Shown: piece by piece, positions 1 through 12,772 of the stretch
How positions within the stretch are numbered: the stretch's first letter is position 1
Layout of the letters: each line of letters opens with the position of its first letter
Assembly (NCBI GenBank): GCA_016748015.1
Contig: JAAOMT010000082.1
Location: forward strand, 48,857-112,856
From: Geosiphon pyriformis
Taxonomy: Eukaryota; Glomeromycota; Glomeromycetes; Archaeosporales; Geosiphonaceae
Length of the DNA stretch: 64,000 bases
Direction: 5' to 3'
The notes under the pieces: generated by a model
Told to the model about the DNA's origin: nothing
What the model saw: only the letters and a program-made list of their open reading frames with translations
Database searches by the model: none
Program-made: the position numbers and the translations under genes

Positions 1-140
1 ATAGAAAGAAATAGGCGTTATACACCAAATATTCTCTTAAATATGGACATTCCTTCCATAAAACGCATGTAATTACAAAATGAATGAATAGTTATGGATG
101 GAAAACTGATTTACAAATTTGTTAAGCTCTACTCTATGTC

Positions 141-449
141 TCAAGTTACAAAGTCATTACCTGTCTTATTAGTTTCTATAAAGTGATCTTGTAATTTTTC
201 AATCTGCAACTCCCATCTATCTTTACTCTTTTTTAGCTCTTTCACTTCTTCTTGCAACTCTTCCTTTTCTTCTATCCACTTCTTCCTTTGCTTTTCGTCT
301 ACATCCTCCTTCTCTCTCAGATTCTTCTTCAACTCTTCTAATCTATATAGCTTCTCACCCTCCATAAACTTCTCTAACTTCTCCAAGCATTTCTCATAAT
401 GGGTTGTAGCCACCTCTAATTGATGTTTAATATCTTCAACAGCAGACAT
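141..449 (-). CDS. small coiled-coil protein, possible host exon
   Basis: This 102-residue ORF is extremely rich in Lys and Glu and has long heptad-like helical stretches (for example ELQEEVKELKKSKDRWELQI), so a single long coiled coil is the obvious fold. No enzymatic motif, signal peptide or membrane segment is visible and I cannot name a family. It is the only ORF in the window whose composition differs from the retroelements, so it is the best candidate for a host gene. The start is the first ATG (449). Near the 3' end the coding strand reads ACAG then GTAATG (about residue 96), a plausible splice donor, so the last few residues before the stop at 141 may be intron and the gene may continue leftwards out of the window. 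The upstream 1.7 kb is AT-rich without a gene. Whether it is expressed is unknown. Confidence 0.5.
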   Translation of the reverse strand: MSAVEDIKHQLEVATTHYEKCLEKLEKFMEGEKLYRLEELKKNLREKEDVDEKQRKKWIEEKEELQEEVKELKKSKDRWELQIEKLQDHFIETNKTGNDFVT

Positions 450-2191
450 GGTGTTTTGCGTGTTTGTTATGGTTTGAGAAGATATGGCCTAATATATGTT
501 TGGTTCGTGTCAATGACGTTTCAGATATTTGATTTATCAGTATAAATTTATTATTTAGGTAACAAACCCACCTTTGTTAAATTACTAGAGTTTTTACTCT
601 ATAATATAATTGTTTTTTTAATAATTATTGTATTATGCAATATTCATTAAATTAAAATTCGTTTTATTATTTTAAAATAAAAATAATTATAAGTTTTAAA
701 TTTAGAAAAAATTAAACCAGTATTAATATATTTTTATTATTATTTTGCATATATATATGTAACTTTATATTAATTTTAAACTTTTTAAATAAGTTTATAT
801 ATTTAATTAAAACTTAAAATATGTAACAAAAATATTACTTGCACATTTTTTATATATAATCAATAATTTAAACTTATATTAAGCTATATAAATTAAAAAA
901 ACTATTTGTTTTTATTTTATTTATGTTTTTAGCAACTTTTATTTAAATATTAATTTAATTTTTATTTTAAACATTATATATTTAAGTTTTAATACTTTAT
1001 TATTACTTTTATATTAATATTTTATATTTTTACAAAATTATTAATTAATTATTTTTATTTTTATTAAATAAATTTATTATTTTTTATTATTTAAAAAACA
1101 TATATTATAGTTTTTATAAATTTTTAAACAATAAAACAATAATATTAATAAAATTTTTAATTTAAAAAAATTTTTAATATTTAATTTCAAATAAAACTAT
1201 TTTTAAAAAAGTAAAAAAACAGTTTTTAAAAAAAAATTCTGTTTTTGTTATATTTTTATTACTATTTTACAAGATAATAATTTTTTTGACTTAAATTTAA
1301 TAGCTATTATTAATAATACAATGATTAAAAAAAGTCAATAAATAGAACTATTTATAGTTTTATAAATAATATTTTTACACAAAAATTTAAAGTTTTGGTT
1401 AAAAATATTAAAAACTTAGATAATAAAATAAAATAAATTTTAAAAAAAATTTTGGATAATATTTGTATTAAACAATTTAAAAACTATTTTGCAAAAAAGA
1501 TAAAATTTTTTTAAATATTAATATTAATTAAAAAACAAATAATAAAAATAAAACTTTTTTATACTTTTAATCAAATATTTTAAATCTAAAAAAATAAATA
1601 CAAATAAAATAATAGTTTTTTTATTTTATATTTTATTGCTTTAAATTTTAAATATTAATTTGTTAATAATTGTTAAAAAATTATTTTTTATAATAAATAA
1701 TTTTAAAAAATTATTAGATTTATATTATCTTTAAAAATAAAAAATCTAAATAAACAATAATCTTGAAAAACAAAAAATATGTTTAAATTAAGTTATAATT
1801 TTCAAAAAAAAATTCATAAATATTTTTAAAAAAATAATTATTTTAGTTTTATTTAAATTTAATAAAATTATATTAATCTAATAATAACTCATTAGATTAT
1901 AATAAAATAAAATTTGTTAAATTTAATTATATTAATTTATTGGCTTTAAAATATTTTTTTAATTAATAAAAATTTTATATATATAATTAAGACTAATAAA
2001 ATTAGACAATATAAAAACAAAAAAATAAATTTAAAATTATATTATTTATTTTGTTAATATATATTATTGTTTATAATAATCTTTTAAATAAATCTAAAAA
2101 AATTTACATTATAAATTATATATATTATTATAAAATATAATATATAATTATTTATATTAAGAATAAAAAAATTTGAATTAAATTTATTATA
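450..2191. other. AT-rich spacer, no gene recognised
   Basis: After about 100 bases of mixed composition that could be the promoter of the coiled-coil ORF, the sequence is almost purely A and T with homopolymer runs. No ORF, LTR end or LINE tail could be recognised. It may be completely decayed transposon, but nothing in it can be aligned by eye. Confidence 0.6.
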
Positions 2192-2322
2192 TATTTTTTT
2201 TTATGTTTAATGAGTGAAGTCCAAACACTATCTAATACAATACATCATACATATAATCTAAATTAGGTACAAATCATGCTTTTGCTACACGTGACTAGCC
2301 ATTCGGACCAAACAGAATGACA

Positions 2323-5300
2323 CTAAGCACTTATCAGAACAGAAACCATGTTACTGATACTTGAAAAGAACAAGCAAGAACTACGAAACTTGAAGCTGAT
2401 ACCAAGTGCATCAGTGATACCTAACAACTTAACGACACCAGCCGAAAGTCACGCAGACAAACCAGAAACAGATATAGGAATAGAGCCATCATGTAGAATC
2501 AGACCATTCTTTTCCATAACAGTCTGGTGTTTTGCATGGACCAACCAAACATTATCCTGAAATACAAGACAAAACTCGTGGACAAAGATCACAATATTGG
2601 AAGCTGCCACCTCAGGATCCTTGTAAACAGAGACAACTTTGTGATATCAATCACTGAAAACAAAGTCTTTACACAGAACTGTACTAACTGTAACATCAGA
2701 AATGCAAGTTGACAATAATTACAATACATATGAAGAAGAACAAGACAAGCCAGAACGCATTTCCCAGGCAGCTGCGTAGATATCCAACAAACAAACATGA
2801 CAAACAGCATCAGAAGAACAGGAAAAGACATGGTCTGAAACCTTAACATTGCCACAAAACAAACAAATCACACTGGAATAATATCTATTATATAAGTGCT
2901 TATGCACAGCCACAGGGAGTCGATGATAGAAGGCTTTTATGAAGTACATCCGAAAGCCAGCCATCTGCATACTAATAAAACCAGCAGCTATGTAAGAATC
3001 TGGGTGCCATACCAAAGAAGACCGAAGCCAATTAATATTATCACGCAAACTATTTACCATGATTCTGGAACCTGTTTCCACCTCTCAATGTGCATGATGA
3101 ATAGACTGATAAACTCCACAAACAAAATGTCTCAAATTACCAGAAATAACACCACCACCAGCCCTCAAAAAACACTCACTAATCACATGGAGTAATCACC
3201 AAGAAGAAAAAGTAGCATCCTTAGCAAGTGCATCTGCATGCTTATTGCCAGAGACATTCGAATGCCTCTTAACTTTTACCCAATTTACATTCAAATTCTT
3301 GTGACAAATAATATTAGCAATGTGGTGACACTCAATCCAACACCAATTCCTGAAATCCAGATGGACCAACAAAAACTCAGATTTGCATGCATCCAAAGCA
3401 GCTTGACTGTTAGAAAACAAGTCAACTGAATGAAAAGCAGGAACACACTCAAGAGCTAAAGCAATGGCCTGCAACTCAGCCAAAGTAAAAGAAACCAAAC
3501 CAGAAACCCTTACACCCAGACCTGAATTAATGTCCTCAAAAAAAACTGCAGCACCAGCCAACATGTCAACAGCACCCAAGTTACTTAAAGATCCATTCAT
3601 GTACACAAATAGACAGGTGGCACCAATATTCAACAGATTATTACAAATAGCACCAAAACCAAGAGACTGACAAATGTCAGAAGGGCCACAAACATCCTCA
3701 TGAGGAGCACAACCAGAAGCAGAAGAAAAAGAAGCAATGTCACCAAGAAAACGAACAGAGAAATCAAACCAGAAGGGAACCGAGCCATGGGGATCCAGTC
3801 TTTTCCAACACTTAAAAGTCTTTTAATCAAAAACAATGCCATTCTGGTCACAAAGCTGTTTCATGAAAGCAATATCATAACGCCTAAGAGAAGAAACACA
3901 TTTGTAGAAAACCACCTCGCCAAGAACTAGAGACATAGGAATACCACTCCGAAGACAAAAAGCACTGTCCAGGGAGCCACTCAGAGATAAATCACATTCA
4001 GAAAAAATACAAATCACACCTGCCAAAAAGTTGTTTGAAGGGCTGACTCTAACATGAACAGGAAACAACAAAGGGTGACAAGGATGCCAGCTGAGAACCT
4101 AAAGATCGTGAAACCTATGAGAAAACAAGTGACCCAAAACACCAAACAAATTCGCAAAAGTGATGACAGAAGCCGACTTGCTTTCAATCTGAATCTGCTC
4201 AAAAGTCTTTAAATTGTACAAGGAAGGATGATGAAGTGCATTATTGGGAAAGTCCAGAGGCAGCCCAGATTTAGATTTCAGGTCTTTGCAAATCAAAGTG
4301 TCCCATTTATTACACACACTAAGAGGAATATAACTGAACTGAGTTCTGTAGCTGATGATAGAAAAGAGAACTGAAGATACCAAATAAGCAAATTGTTTAT
4401 CTAAAACAACTTTTTTTAGAATGAGATTGGTGAAAAACCAAACATCTGAATGCACCTTAACCAAGCTGGGCTTCAAAAGACTTTTAAAAGATAAAAAAAT
4501 CCTTAGATAGTAATGAGGCTCACCCCTTTTGGCAATGGAGATCGGCAGACCACTGATGGTCAAATAAGGAGCAGTGACTTGACAGTTAATGGAAATGACC
4601 ACAGTCTTGTCATTGTTTATCAAAATGTTATTTAAACGAAAGAAATTGCTAGCAACATTGAGGATGTGTTGTGTAGCAGTCTGGCTGTTACTGACCCAGA
4701 TAGTATCATCAACAAAAGCACTAACGGCCAGAAATGACGTCAGCCCAGCCTAAAATTCCACCTGGTCAGTCTTAGAAACAAAATAAGAAATCAACCTGTA
4801 ACCACAAATGCTCTTCTGTCTCTTAACCTTACACAAGAGCAGGTTATAAAATATGCACCAAAGAAGTGGCAAAAAAATCTCCCCCTGATTCAAACCATTG
4901 TGAACATAATATCTATCAGTCAAATCAAAATCTGTCATTACTCTGTTTGTGTGACCATTATGAATACAACCAAAAAATCAGATAAATTTGTTACATATTT
5001 TGATTCTGATCAAACTCCTCCTGAGATGCTCCCAACCCACAGAATCATATGCTTTACACATATTCTGTAAAACTAGCCACAACTCTTGGTTCTTTTCCAA
5101 AGCATCTTCAATTACCAAACCAATAGTGAAGATAGGTGATTGTGTAGACATATCTTTTAGGACAGAGAAATTGTCCTCACAGAGGACATCAAAAGTGCTA
5201 CAAGCCAAAGAGATTTGGTCTGAAAGGATCTTGGAAAGAACCTTGTGAGCTGTCTTAATCAAAGCAATGGGACAGGTATTTATAAGAATCCTCTCTCACT

Positions 5301-7058
5301 CGTAAGGTTTAGGAATCATCGAGATCCATGCTTTTCTCCAAGGTTCAGGCACTGACTCACAATTCAAACAAAAATTCAAGAGCACCAAAAGCATATCCAA
5401 GACTGACTTGTCACAGCGTTTCCAAAGTTCATTAGTGATACCAGAAAGACCAGCTGCTTTCCCATTAGGCAAATTTGAAACAACATCAAACATCTCATTA
5501 AAACTGATTGAATGCATCACATTAGAGAAAACATCATCGAAAACATAATCCAAAGGCTAAAATTGCCTTGCCCAGTCATTAAAGATATCAGAAGCCACCA
5601 CACACTTCCTGGTCCAACCCTTCATGATTTTATCCACCTTAGATTTAACCAACTCAGGCTCCAAAACCAACTCCCCATTATCCACCAAATGATCCAACAC
5701 CATTTTACTAAAAGAATGCTCCAAAACACTCCTAATGATATGACCCTTATCCACCTCAAAACTCTCTATCTTCCTTTCAATAGCCTGCCTCATATGAGAT
5801 TTTTTAGCACACTTAGATTCCAAAGACTTAGAAGAGCAGTAAGACTTTTTTGCCTTAGCCAGCCTAGAATGGATCGCATTAAAACTGGAGCCAGAAAGAA
5901 ACAGAGATCTTACTGGCAAAGCGTCCACAGAATCAAGTCTGTTCCGAGTATTCAACAACAAAACAAAATCCCCACCAGAAACCAACCGAGAAGCCTTCAC
6001 CAGTTTAGACACCAATAGCTTCAGTTTATGAAACCGCAAAGACATCTTATTAAAAACACAATCGAAACCCTTAAACCATTTTTTCTTGAATGTTCCACCA
6101 GCTAAAAGAACCATAATTTTACAAACAATGTTCCACATTGCATCCAGATCAGAAACCACTTAGCTGTAACAAACTCATTTGAGAACATAACAGCATTAGC
6201 AGCCATAGCATCTTTAAACTCAGACTACTTAACCTCATTGGCATTTTTGATATCATACTTCCAACAATCTCTATTTGCTTGTTTGCGCAATAAGTTCAAC
6301 TTGACATTAAGCAGACCTCCCAGTTCCACAAAAACAGACACAGCCTTATGATTAGTATCAAAATAGTTATCAATGCCATCCACACTATGATCTACCACCA
6401 CACCAACCAAATTAGAAGAAATGAGCACATAGTCAATCATTTTAGTGATGCCACGAGAATTGTACCAAGTAGGTGACTTTATAAAGGAGCTCCCCCCTAG
6501 AAAGTTAATTAAACCCAAATCAAAACATTTTTTGAAACTTGCACATTTGTGAGAACCATTCTCATTAAAATCACCACCAAAAACAACAAAGAAAGACTCA
6601 TTCACAGTTTTAGCAATAAGAGAGTTAACCTCGCCAGCCTGAGAAAAACAAACTGCCAAAGATGCACCAGCATACAGCCCCAGAATAGACACAAAGAGTT
6701 TGTTTTTAAAAAGCAATCTAACCAACAGAAGCCGACCAGGCACCTCTGAAACTTTACACACATGTTTCACCAAAGAAGAGTCCAAAATGATTGCAACACC
6801 AGATCTTATGTGACCAGAATCAAGTTCAGAAGTAAAAACATGAACACCATCAAACTTATCAGTGATCCAAGGGCAAATCTTTCCCTTCAACTTTGTTTTA
6901 GTGACAATAGAAACCATATTGTTTATATCTTTATGCCAACAAACAATGTCTGCCTGCTTTGCACAATTGCTCATATCTCTGACATTGCATGTGACAATCT
7001 TCCAAATTAAGTAAGTTATTGAAATAACATGGGAGCTGACAGACCCAAACCAGAGCAC
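2323..7058 (-). pseudogene. LINE A ORF2: endonuclease, RT, RNase H, zinc finger
   Basis: The ORF would nick target DNA and copy the LINE RNA at the nick. APE endonuclease lies at about 6230-7000 (GGDFNENG present; the final DH motif reads TNH, Asp to Asn). The RT follows a linker: KAAGLSGITNELWK near 5450, CKAYDSVGWEHL near 5030 and an intact AFVDDTIW near 4700. RNase H at 3200-3633 has VYMNGSL and FSNSQAAL, so two expected catalytic Asp are Asn. A zf-RVT-like finger CLFCGNVKVSDHVFSC is intact near 2850. The C-terminal domain ends at a TAG at 2323. There is one frameshift near 6160 (apparently one base lost from a T run); elsewhere breaks are nonsense codons, for example TAG for Trp near 6226. 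The start is uncertain; 7058 overlaps the ORF1 end by about 40 bases. Confidence 0.85.
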
Positions 7059-8996
7059 AGAAGATTCAACTTATCCAAAACTGAACCAACTGAAGCCTCC
7101 AAAGTGACCAATTTTGTCTCCAAACTGCCCACTTTGGCAGTAAGAACCTTGGAACTACTAGTGCTGAAGTCAACAACAGCATCAATAGTGATGAGGGGAG
7201 TAACATCAGAAAAATTCAAAGCATTGTCCACAATTATATCTGAATTTACCTTAGAACTTAAAGCTGCAGAAACAACAGAAGAGGGGGCCAGAAAAGAAGG
7301 AACCAAAGGAACCATACCAAAGAAATCCAACCTAACCAGGATGCCAGAAACATGGTCAGCCAAAAGCTCCAAAGAGTATTTCAAAACCGCTAAACAATTA
7401 CTCAAATGGGAAACAACAAGATAATCAGAGACTGCTGAAGGAGAAACCATACCATAACACAAATCAGAACCAGAAAAACCAAAAAGAGACACATGGGGAG
7501 AGATGCCACTAGCAACTTGGGCCCATGTTTTGCTGCCAAATGAAACTGAACAAGCAATAGGAGCCAACTTCTTCTTATATATACCAGTCAGACAAACCCA
7601 ATCCTGATCAGAAACTACCCTCTTCCCACAAACACCAGAACTTCCACCCACAGGACAGTTGATAGTGGTATGACTGAACTGTTCACACTTGGTACAGTTA
7701 GCCAAAACAAGACTAGCCCAATGCAAACTAACACCCTTGAAAATTGGAATGGTACTAACAGCAGCCAATTTGGCATCCTTATTCTTAAAACAAATGATTG
7801 CATATTAATCATAGACATATGAACCAGGATTGTGGCCAATGAAACAAGTTTTCTTATCATATAATACCAACAAATCTGACAGATCATGGGCTAAAATACC
7901 AACTGGAAGAGTATAGAGCAAAGCCTGATGACAATCTCTTGACACCCACATTTGTTTATCATTAACAGCTAGCGCTACACAAACCAAATCTTTTTCTACA
8001 AGAACAGACCACTTAGAAGTGACTAAACCAGCAACTTCTGATGATTCAAATTCAATTAGAGCCTTTTGCCAAAGACCAATCAATTGCATCCTAATGGAAA
8101 CAATCTTGTCAAATTTAGAAAAAACTGATTCCATAGCCAACTTTGGAAGATCAACTGGGATTTCCTTAACAATCACTTCCCAATTTGAATGAATGTTTGT
8201 TTTTTTGAGATTACTATTGACAACAATTTTCTCATGGACTGCCATTTCTCTGGCCTTAATCAAACTAGACTCACTTGTGAAAGTTGAACGAATCATACCA
8301 GGAAATTTTGAGGGAGTTGAAGCTCTCCCAAACCATCAATTTTGTAAAAAATTTTTTGATTGAAATGAGCTTATCACTATTAGTCCTGCCAAGAACAGCT
8401 GACAAATTCACATCCAGAGCAAATGATTTCACTGGCTTGAAACTACAACTCTCGAGAACACGTGATTTAGAAGAGAGCAGCTGATTGGACCCACTGATTT
8501 TAGGAGGCAGCAACACAGGATCATCATCATTATTATTCATAGTAGCAAATAGAGGCACCTTAAGAGATTGTTCTAACACATACGTCCAAATGTGAGTCTT
8601 TCGTGACATAGTCTCATCTATTTTGTCATCCTCACTTGAATCAATATAGCTTGTCTCCTCGGCAACCAAGTTTTCCAAGTTCTCAACATTCAAAAGATCA
8701 CTCACACTGCTAGAAACGCTACCCATTCTGCTACCCCAGAATGCTGCCAGCTTACCATTGACACCACCCAAATCTTCCAAATGTAGAGGACCAGCGGACA
8801 ACTCAACCAAAACACCAGCTGCAGGCTTTTTAGGTTTCTTGTAAGACACACCATAGGAGTAGACTGTATCAACATGCATGTTTTTGGCACTCTGGCAGGT
8901 CTCCAAACCAGCCGTATTTAAGCCAGAACCACCAGCAGACAAGCCCACCAGTTCCATCACAACAAATAAAAGTAAGTTAGAAGAAATATTTAACAA
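7016..8996 (-). pseudogene. LINE A ORF1, RRM-like nucleic-acid-binding protein
   Basis: ORF1 proteins of this LINE type coat the element RNA. The N-terminal 230 residues are low-complexity and acidic (SSEDDKIDETMS). Then come an RRM-like unit (about 8180-8000, VIVKEIPVDLP ... MQLIGLWQKALIEFE), a second RRM-like unit (ALLYTLPVGILAHDLSDLL, about 7920-7850) and an intact zinc knuckle CTKCEQFSHTTINC (C-x2-C-x4-H-x4-C) near 7690. The C-terminus has a heptad-like segment (KVGSLETKLVTLEASVGSVL) that may oligomerise. It is broken by a frameshift near 8280 and a TAA near 7806. The start could be 8996 or the downstream Met near 8957. The same layout recurs in LINEs D, F, G and H. Confidence 0.8.
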
Positions 8997-9070
8997 GAAT
9001 TGAGGGGAGAAGGAAAAGGAAAAGCAATTTCTTCAAAATTATCTTTCACTTTCATTGTGGTCAAGGGATT

Positions 9071-9605
9071 GATGAGAGAAAAATAAATATCTAATTTTAT
9101 TATATTATTTGTGTTTTTAGTAAAAATTATAAATATTTTAAATATTTTAAATTAAAATATAAGATTTTTTAATAAATTCTAAAAATATATGTTTTTTTAA
9201 ATTAATTAGTCTTATTTTGTTAATTTTTATGTTAAAAAAAATGTTTTATTTTTTATATAATCATTTATAATAGTAAATTATAAATTTAAATAGTTGTTTT
9301 TGGCCAAATATTTGGTTAAAATATATTTTATTTAAATATATGTACAAGATTTTAAAAATAAATTAATAATTATTATTATTTAAATTGTCTTTTAAATATA
9401 TTTAATTTGCTATTGTTTTAAGATTAAATATTAATATTTTTTTAAATATATAATTGGCTTAGATAAATAAAATTAATTTATAATCAAAACTGTAAATAAA
9501 TTTTTTTTGTTATTTTAGATAATAATTTTAATAAAAATAAATTTAAAAAAATATTAGTTTTAAAAAATATTTTAATTTAAATTTGATTAATTTTTTTTTA
9601 TTAAA
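9071..9605. other. AT-rich spacer
   Basis: Almost pure A/T sequence between the 5' end of LINE A and the 3' tail of the next element. Nothing recognisable. Confidence 0.6.
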
Positions 9606-11850
9606 TTTAATAAGCAAAATCTAATCACTATTTAAAAATTAAGAACAAACTAAATGTTCTAGTGTTAAATATAGTTTATGTACTTTTTATATGTAATTAG
9701 CTACTTAAGCCAATTCAAACTATGCTATATTAATATAACAAAAAAAAATTTATTCAAAGACAATATTTTCTAAATAACTTTAAACAAAATAATACCATAA
9801 CAAACCAATTTAATCAGCCATTTGGCTGTCTTTAAAGAGTCAGTTTTAATACTAATAGGCTCATATGCTTAAAAAAACATCAAGTTAAAAAACATATTAT
9901 TATTTATGTCAATTAAACACTTTAAATTATCAGACATATCAATATTATTCATGCAATACTCTTTTTTCAAAGAAATCATTTTTCTTTTTAACTTATCAAT
10001 AATCTTGTTAAAAAAACTCAGATGAATTATAAACTTATTAATTTTTAAACTAAGAACACTGCTAAAAGTAATATTGTTTTTAATAAAATATTCAAATACA
10101 GTAACTAATGTACCAATAAGTTTAACAATTAATTTAACCAAAGCTAACAACTTAACCAAATCAGATTCCAAAAATATCAGTCAAAAAAAAAACAGAAGAT
10201 TAACAACAATTACAGAAGAAAAAGCAGAAGCTGCCAAAAAAAATTCAAAAAAATTTGAATAAACAAAGATCTTAGCATAAAAAACATTATTCATAAAACA
10301 TAATTTGAATATCTTAGAAGCCATAAAAAGGAAAAGTAAGAAAACAGTATAGTTTGCAGCCAGATGGCCTATCTTTTGGCATTTAAAGCCGCATTGACAA
10401 CTAGGGGTTTTTTTACCAAATACAGTATTTTTTTAATGTACCAGTCTTGACAATTGCAGAATTCAAATTAACTTAAAAGCCAAATATAATCAGAGCAAAC
10501 TGAAAATAACAACCAGAATCAAGTGAATAAAAAATAAAACAAGTTTGACTACCAACTAAAAAATCATATTATTAATCTCAAAAGCAGTACAGCCAGAAAG
10601 AAGATTGACCAACTTAATTTTAAACTTATTATGAAACAGAATGATCTCTTTTTGATTTATAAAAAAAAAAATTCAAATACTATTTTTGTCTACCAATATT
10701 AACTAATAATTGAGAATAGATGTAACAGTTTTTAATTTATTAAAGTAAACAACCACATATTGCCAAATACCAATAAGATTTCATTAAAAACACCAAAAGC
10801 TGATTTAATATTGGCAGCAGACATATTCAAAAACACATTATATAGTACAATAATAGCAGAAAAGAAACCAGACTCAGAAACTACCAAAGACTTGACAATA
10901 TTAAAAATAGCAAAACAAACAAAACTTATAAGTTTAACCAGAAATACAGCATCCAAAGAACTTTGAGAAGCAAATTCTATACAGAAAAGCTTTATATTGT
11001 CTTTTGTTATTAACTTTGCATCCAAAAAACCATATACAAACCAAAAAACAGCCTTAATATAAACTAATTTAATCTTGAAAATATTACTAAGTACTAAAGT
11101 AAAGGCCATCCACTCATTAAACTTTTGACAACTAATAATAATTTTCTAAGTATTATTAGTAATAGCACTAAAAATCAGAGGAAATAATTCAATTTTTATT
11201 TGATTAGCCCAGTTCTTAAAAACAGATAACCCAATAGGAAATAATTATTTTACTTTTAGAACTGTCAAGAATTTGTCAGAAGACATTACATTAACAACAC
11301 AGCCAATAATTGATTTTAGTCTATCTTAGATAACATGCTAGATAATATAGTAGAGATTTTACTTAAAATCTTAGTTGAAATTACAAAAAGATTTAGTATA
11401 ACAATAGCAAAAGCAAACAATTGTTCCTATTTTTTTAAGACATTAGTCTTTTGACTATTTTGTTTGAAAAAGTAATGCTAACAGCACCAGATATAAAAGC
11501 AATAATAAGGAAGACTAGTTTGTTAACTAGTCTGTTATTAAAAATCTTTGGGCTCTTGAAAAAGGTAAAGACAATACTAGAATTAACTCAAATGTATTTT
11601 TTTGAAGAAACTTTGATTAGTAAAAAACCAGCCAAAGATAAAAAAAATGTTTTAGCAGTCATTAAAGCAGTTTTTTATTATTAATATTTAAAGAAAATAT
11701 AGTCAAGATATTATGTTTAATTGTTTTAAAAGCAAAAAGATTTTTTCACATTAAAACTTTATTAGTTACTATAGAAAAAGTAATAATTATAGCCTTTTTA
11801 CTTTTTGCTCTAATTGTGGTTATAAAATTAAAAAAACAAAAAGTTTTTTT
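9606..11850 (-). mobile_element. ORF1-only LINE-like element, copy 1
   Basis: About 2.2 kb on the minus strand. The left (3') end carries the LINE tail (gctacttaagccaattcaaac near 9700); the rest is a decayed ORF related to LINE ORF1, and no endonuclease or RT sequence lies between the ORF and the tail. Two further copies with the same two ends and the same content lie at about 49.9-52.2 kb and 54.8-57.1 kb. The shared structure suggests a discrete non-autonomous element rather than a random truncation, because random LINE truncation removes the 5' end whereas here the ORF2 part is missing. This copy is the most AT-enriched of the three. Confidence 0.65.
9869..11823 (-). pseudogene. decayed ORF1-like protein, ORF1-only element copy 1
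   Basis: Segments align by eye with copies 2 and 3. Near the 5' end are IRAKSKK-type residues. The central part (10732-11109) contains SGFFSAIIVLYNVFLNMSAAN, matching the RRM-like core of copies 2 and 3. The C-terminal part (9869-10171) contains ESDLVKLLALVKLIVKLIGT, matching the putative oligomerisation helix. Many stop codons and at least one frameshift separate the pieces (the 11109 and 10171 segments lie in different frames). The zinc-knuckle region near 10380 is too decayed to read with confidence. It is certainly non-functional in this copy. Confidence 0.6.
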
Positions 11851-12339
11851 GAGTTTTTTAATTTTATAATCAATAATATTACTTATAAAATAATAAATAA
11901 ATTAACAAATAATATAATATTAAAATTTTAAAAAACCAAAAAAAATTTTAAAAATTTTAAATTTTTCTATTATAAAAATTTATATGATAATAGTAATTTT
12001 AAAAACAAAAAAAATATTAAATTATTAATTTATTTAATTTAAAAGTTAATAAATTTAGTATTTAAATAAAATTTTTATTTAATAAAAACACAATTATTAT
12101 ATTAAATTAAATTAAACTATTTATTAAAATTGTATATATATATAAATCATAATTTACCTTATTAATAATTATTTATTTTTAATATTAAACTTATTAAAAC
12201 AATCAATATTAATAGTGCTTATTTAAAAAATCTAATAATATTAAAAAATAGCTTTTAATTATAATTATTAACAAAATATTAACTTTTTATTTATTTATTT
12301 TTGTATTATGATTTAATTATTTTTTTTACTATTAACAAT
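11851..12339. other. AT-rich spacer
   Basis: Nearly pure A/T between the ORF1-only element and the tandem LTR array. The last part may be the decayed start of the first family B LTR, but I cannot align it convincingly before about 12340. Confidence 0.5.
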
Positions 12340-12772
12340 TTATGTTTATAAACTTCAATACTTAATCACACTAAACCAATAGTTTTTGATCATGGCTATT
12401 GATAAGATACTAATTTTATTTTTTTATTTTTTTATTTTTTTTTATTTTTTTTATTTTATTTTTTATTGTTTACTAATTAATAAAAAAATTAAGTATTGAG
12501 TATTTAACATTAAGAATAGCCTAGTAAAAAACCTAAAAACAAGAATAGAAAAGCTTACCAAAAGAGCATAACTGCCAGAATAAATTAGCCACCACACTAA
12601 AAAAAGAAATTCACAGAAAAAACCATTAATTAAATTTCTGTCTATTATTCAAAAGACTTAACCAAAACTTTCAGACTTCAAAACCTTTAGAAATTACCAA
12701 AATTTTTATCTATTAAACACCAAGTTAGAGATTTGTTATTTGTTTTAACACTTCAAATAATTATTTGTAATA
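12340..12772 (+). repeat. Gypsy family B LTR, 3' part, array copy 1
   Basis: Its start is lost in AT-rich sequence. The end is placed by homology with the other LTRs (ttatttgtaata, then tttgatgc, the PBS-like sequence). Confidence 0.65.

Larger units (their letters stand above)
2192..9070 (-). mobile_element. LINE A, near full-length non-LTR retrotransposon
   Basis: The element is read on the minus strand: ORF1 (8996 to 7016), ORF2 (7058 to 2323) and a 3' UTR ending in an A-rich run at about 2192-2206. The 3' UTR carries the tail shared by all LINEs here (CATTCGG/CACTTGG motif near 2300, then a run ending GGACTTCACTCATTAA on the element strand). The domain order, ORF1 with zinc knuckle and ORF2 with APE endonuclease, RT, RNase H and C-terminal zinc finger, is that of Tad1/I-type LINEs. 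It is one of the least decayed copies, with only about one frameshift per ORF plus scattered nonsense codons. Its ORF1 N-terminus and 5' end differ from those of copies D and F, so it is a separate subfamily. The 5' limit is approximate. Confidence 0.88.

Noticed and set aside
5512-6018. Plus-strand frame of 168 codons opposite the LINE A RT
   Set aside because: Antisense to conserved RT and linker blocks; composition is that of a reversed coding strand.
7029-7424. Plus-strand open frame of about 130 codons opposite LINE A ORF1
   Set aside because: It is antisense to a recognised ORF with zinc knuckle and has no motif of its own; a shadow of the minus-strand coding bias.
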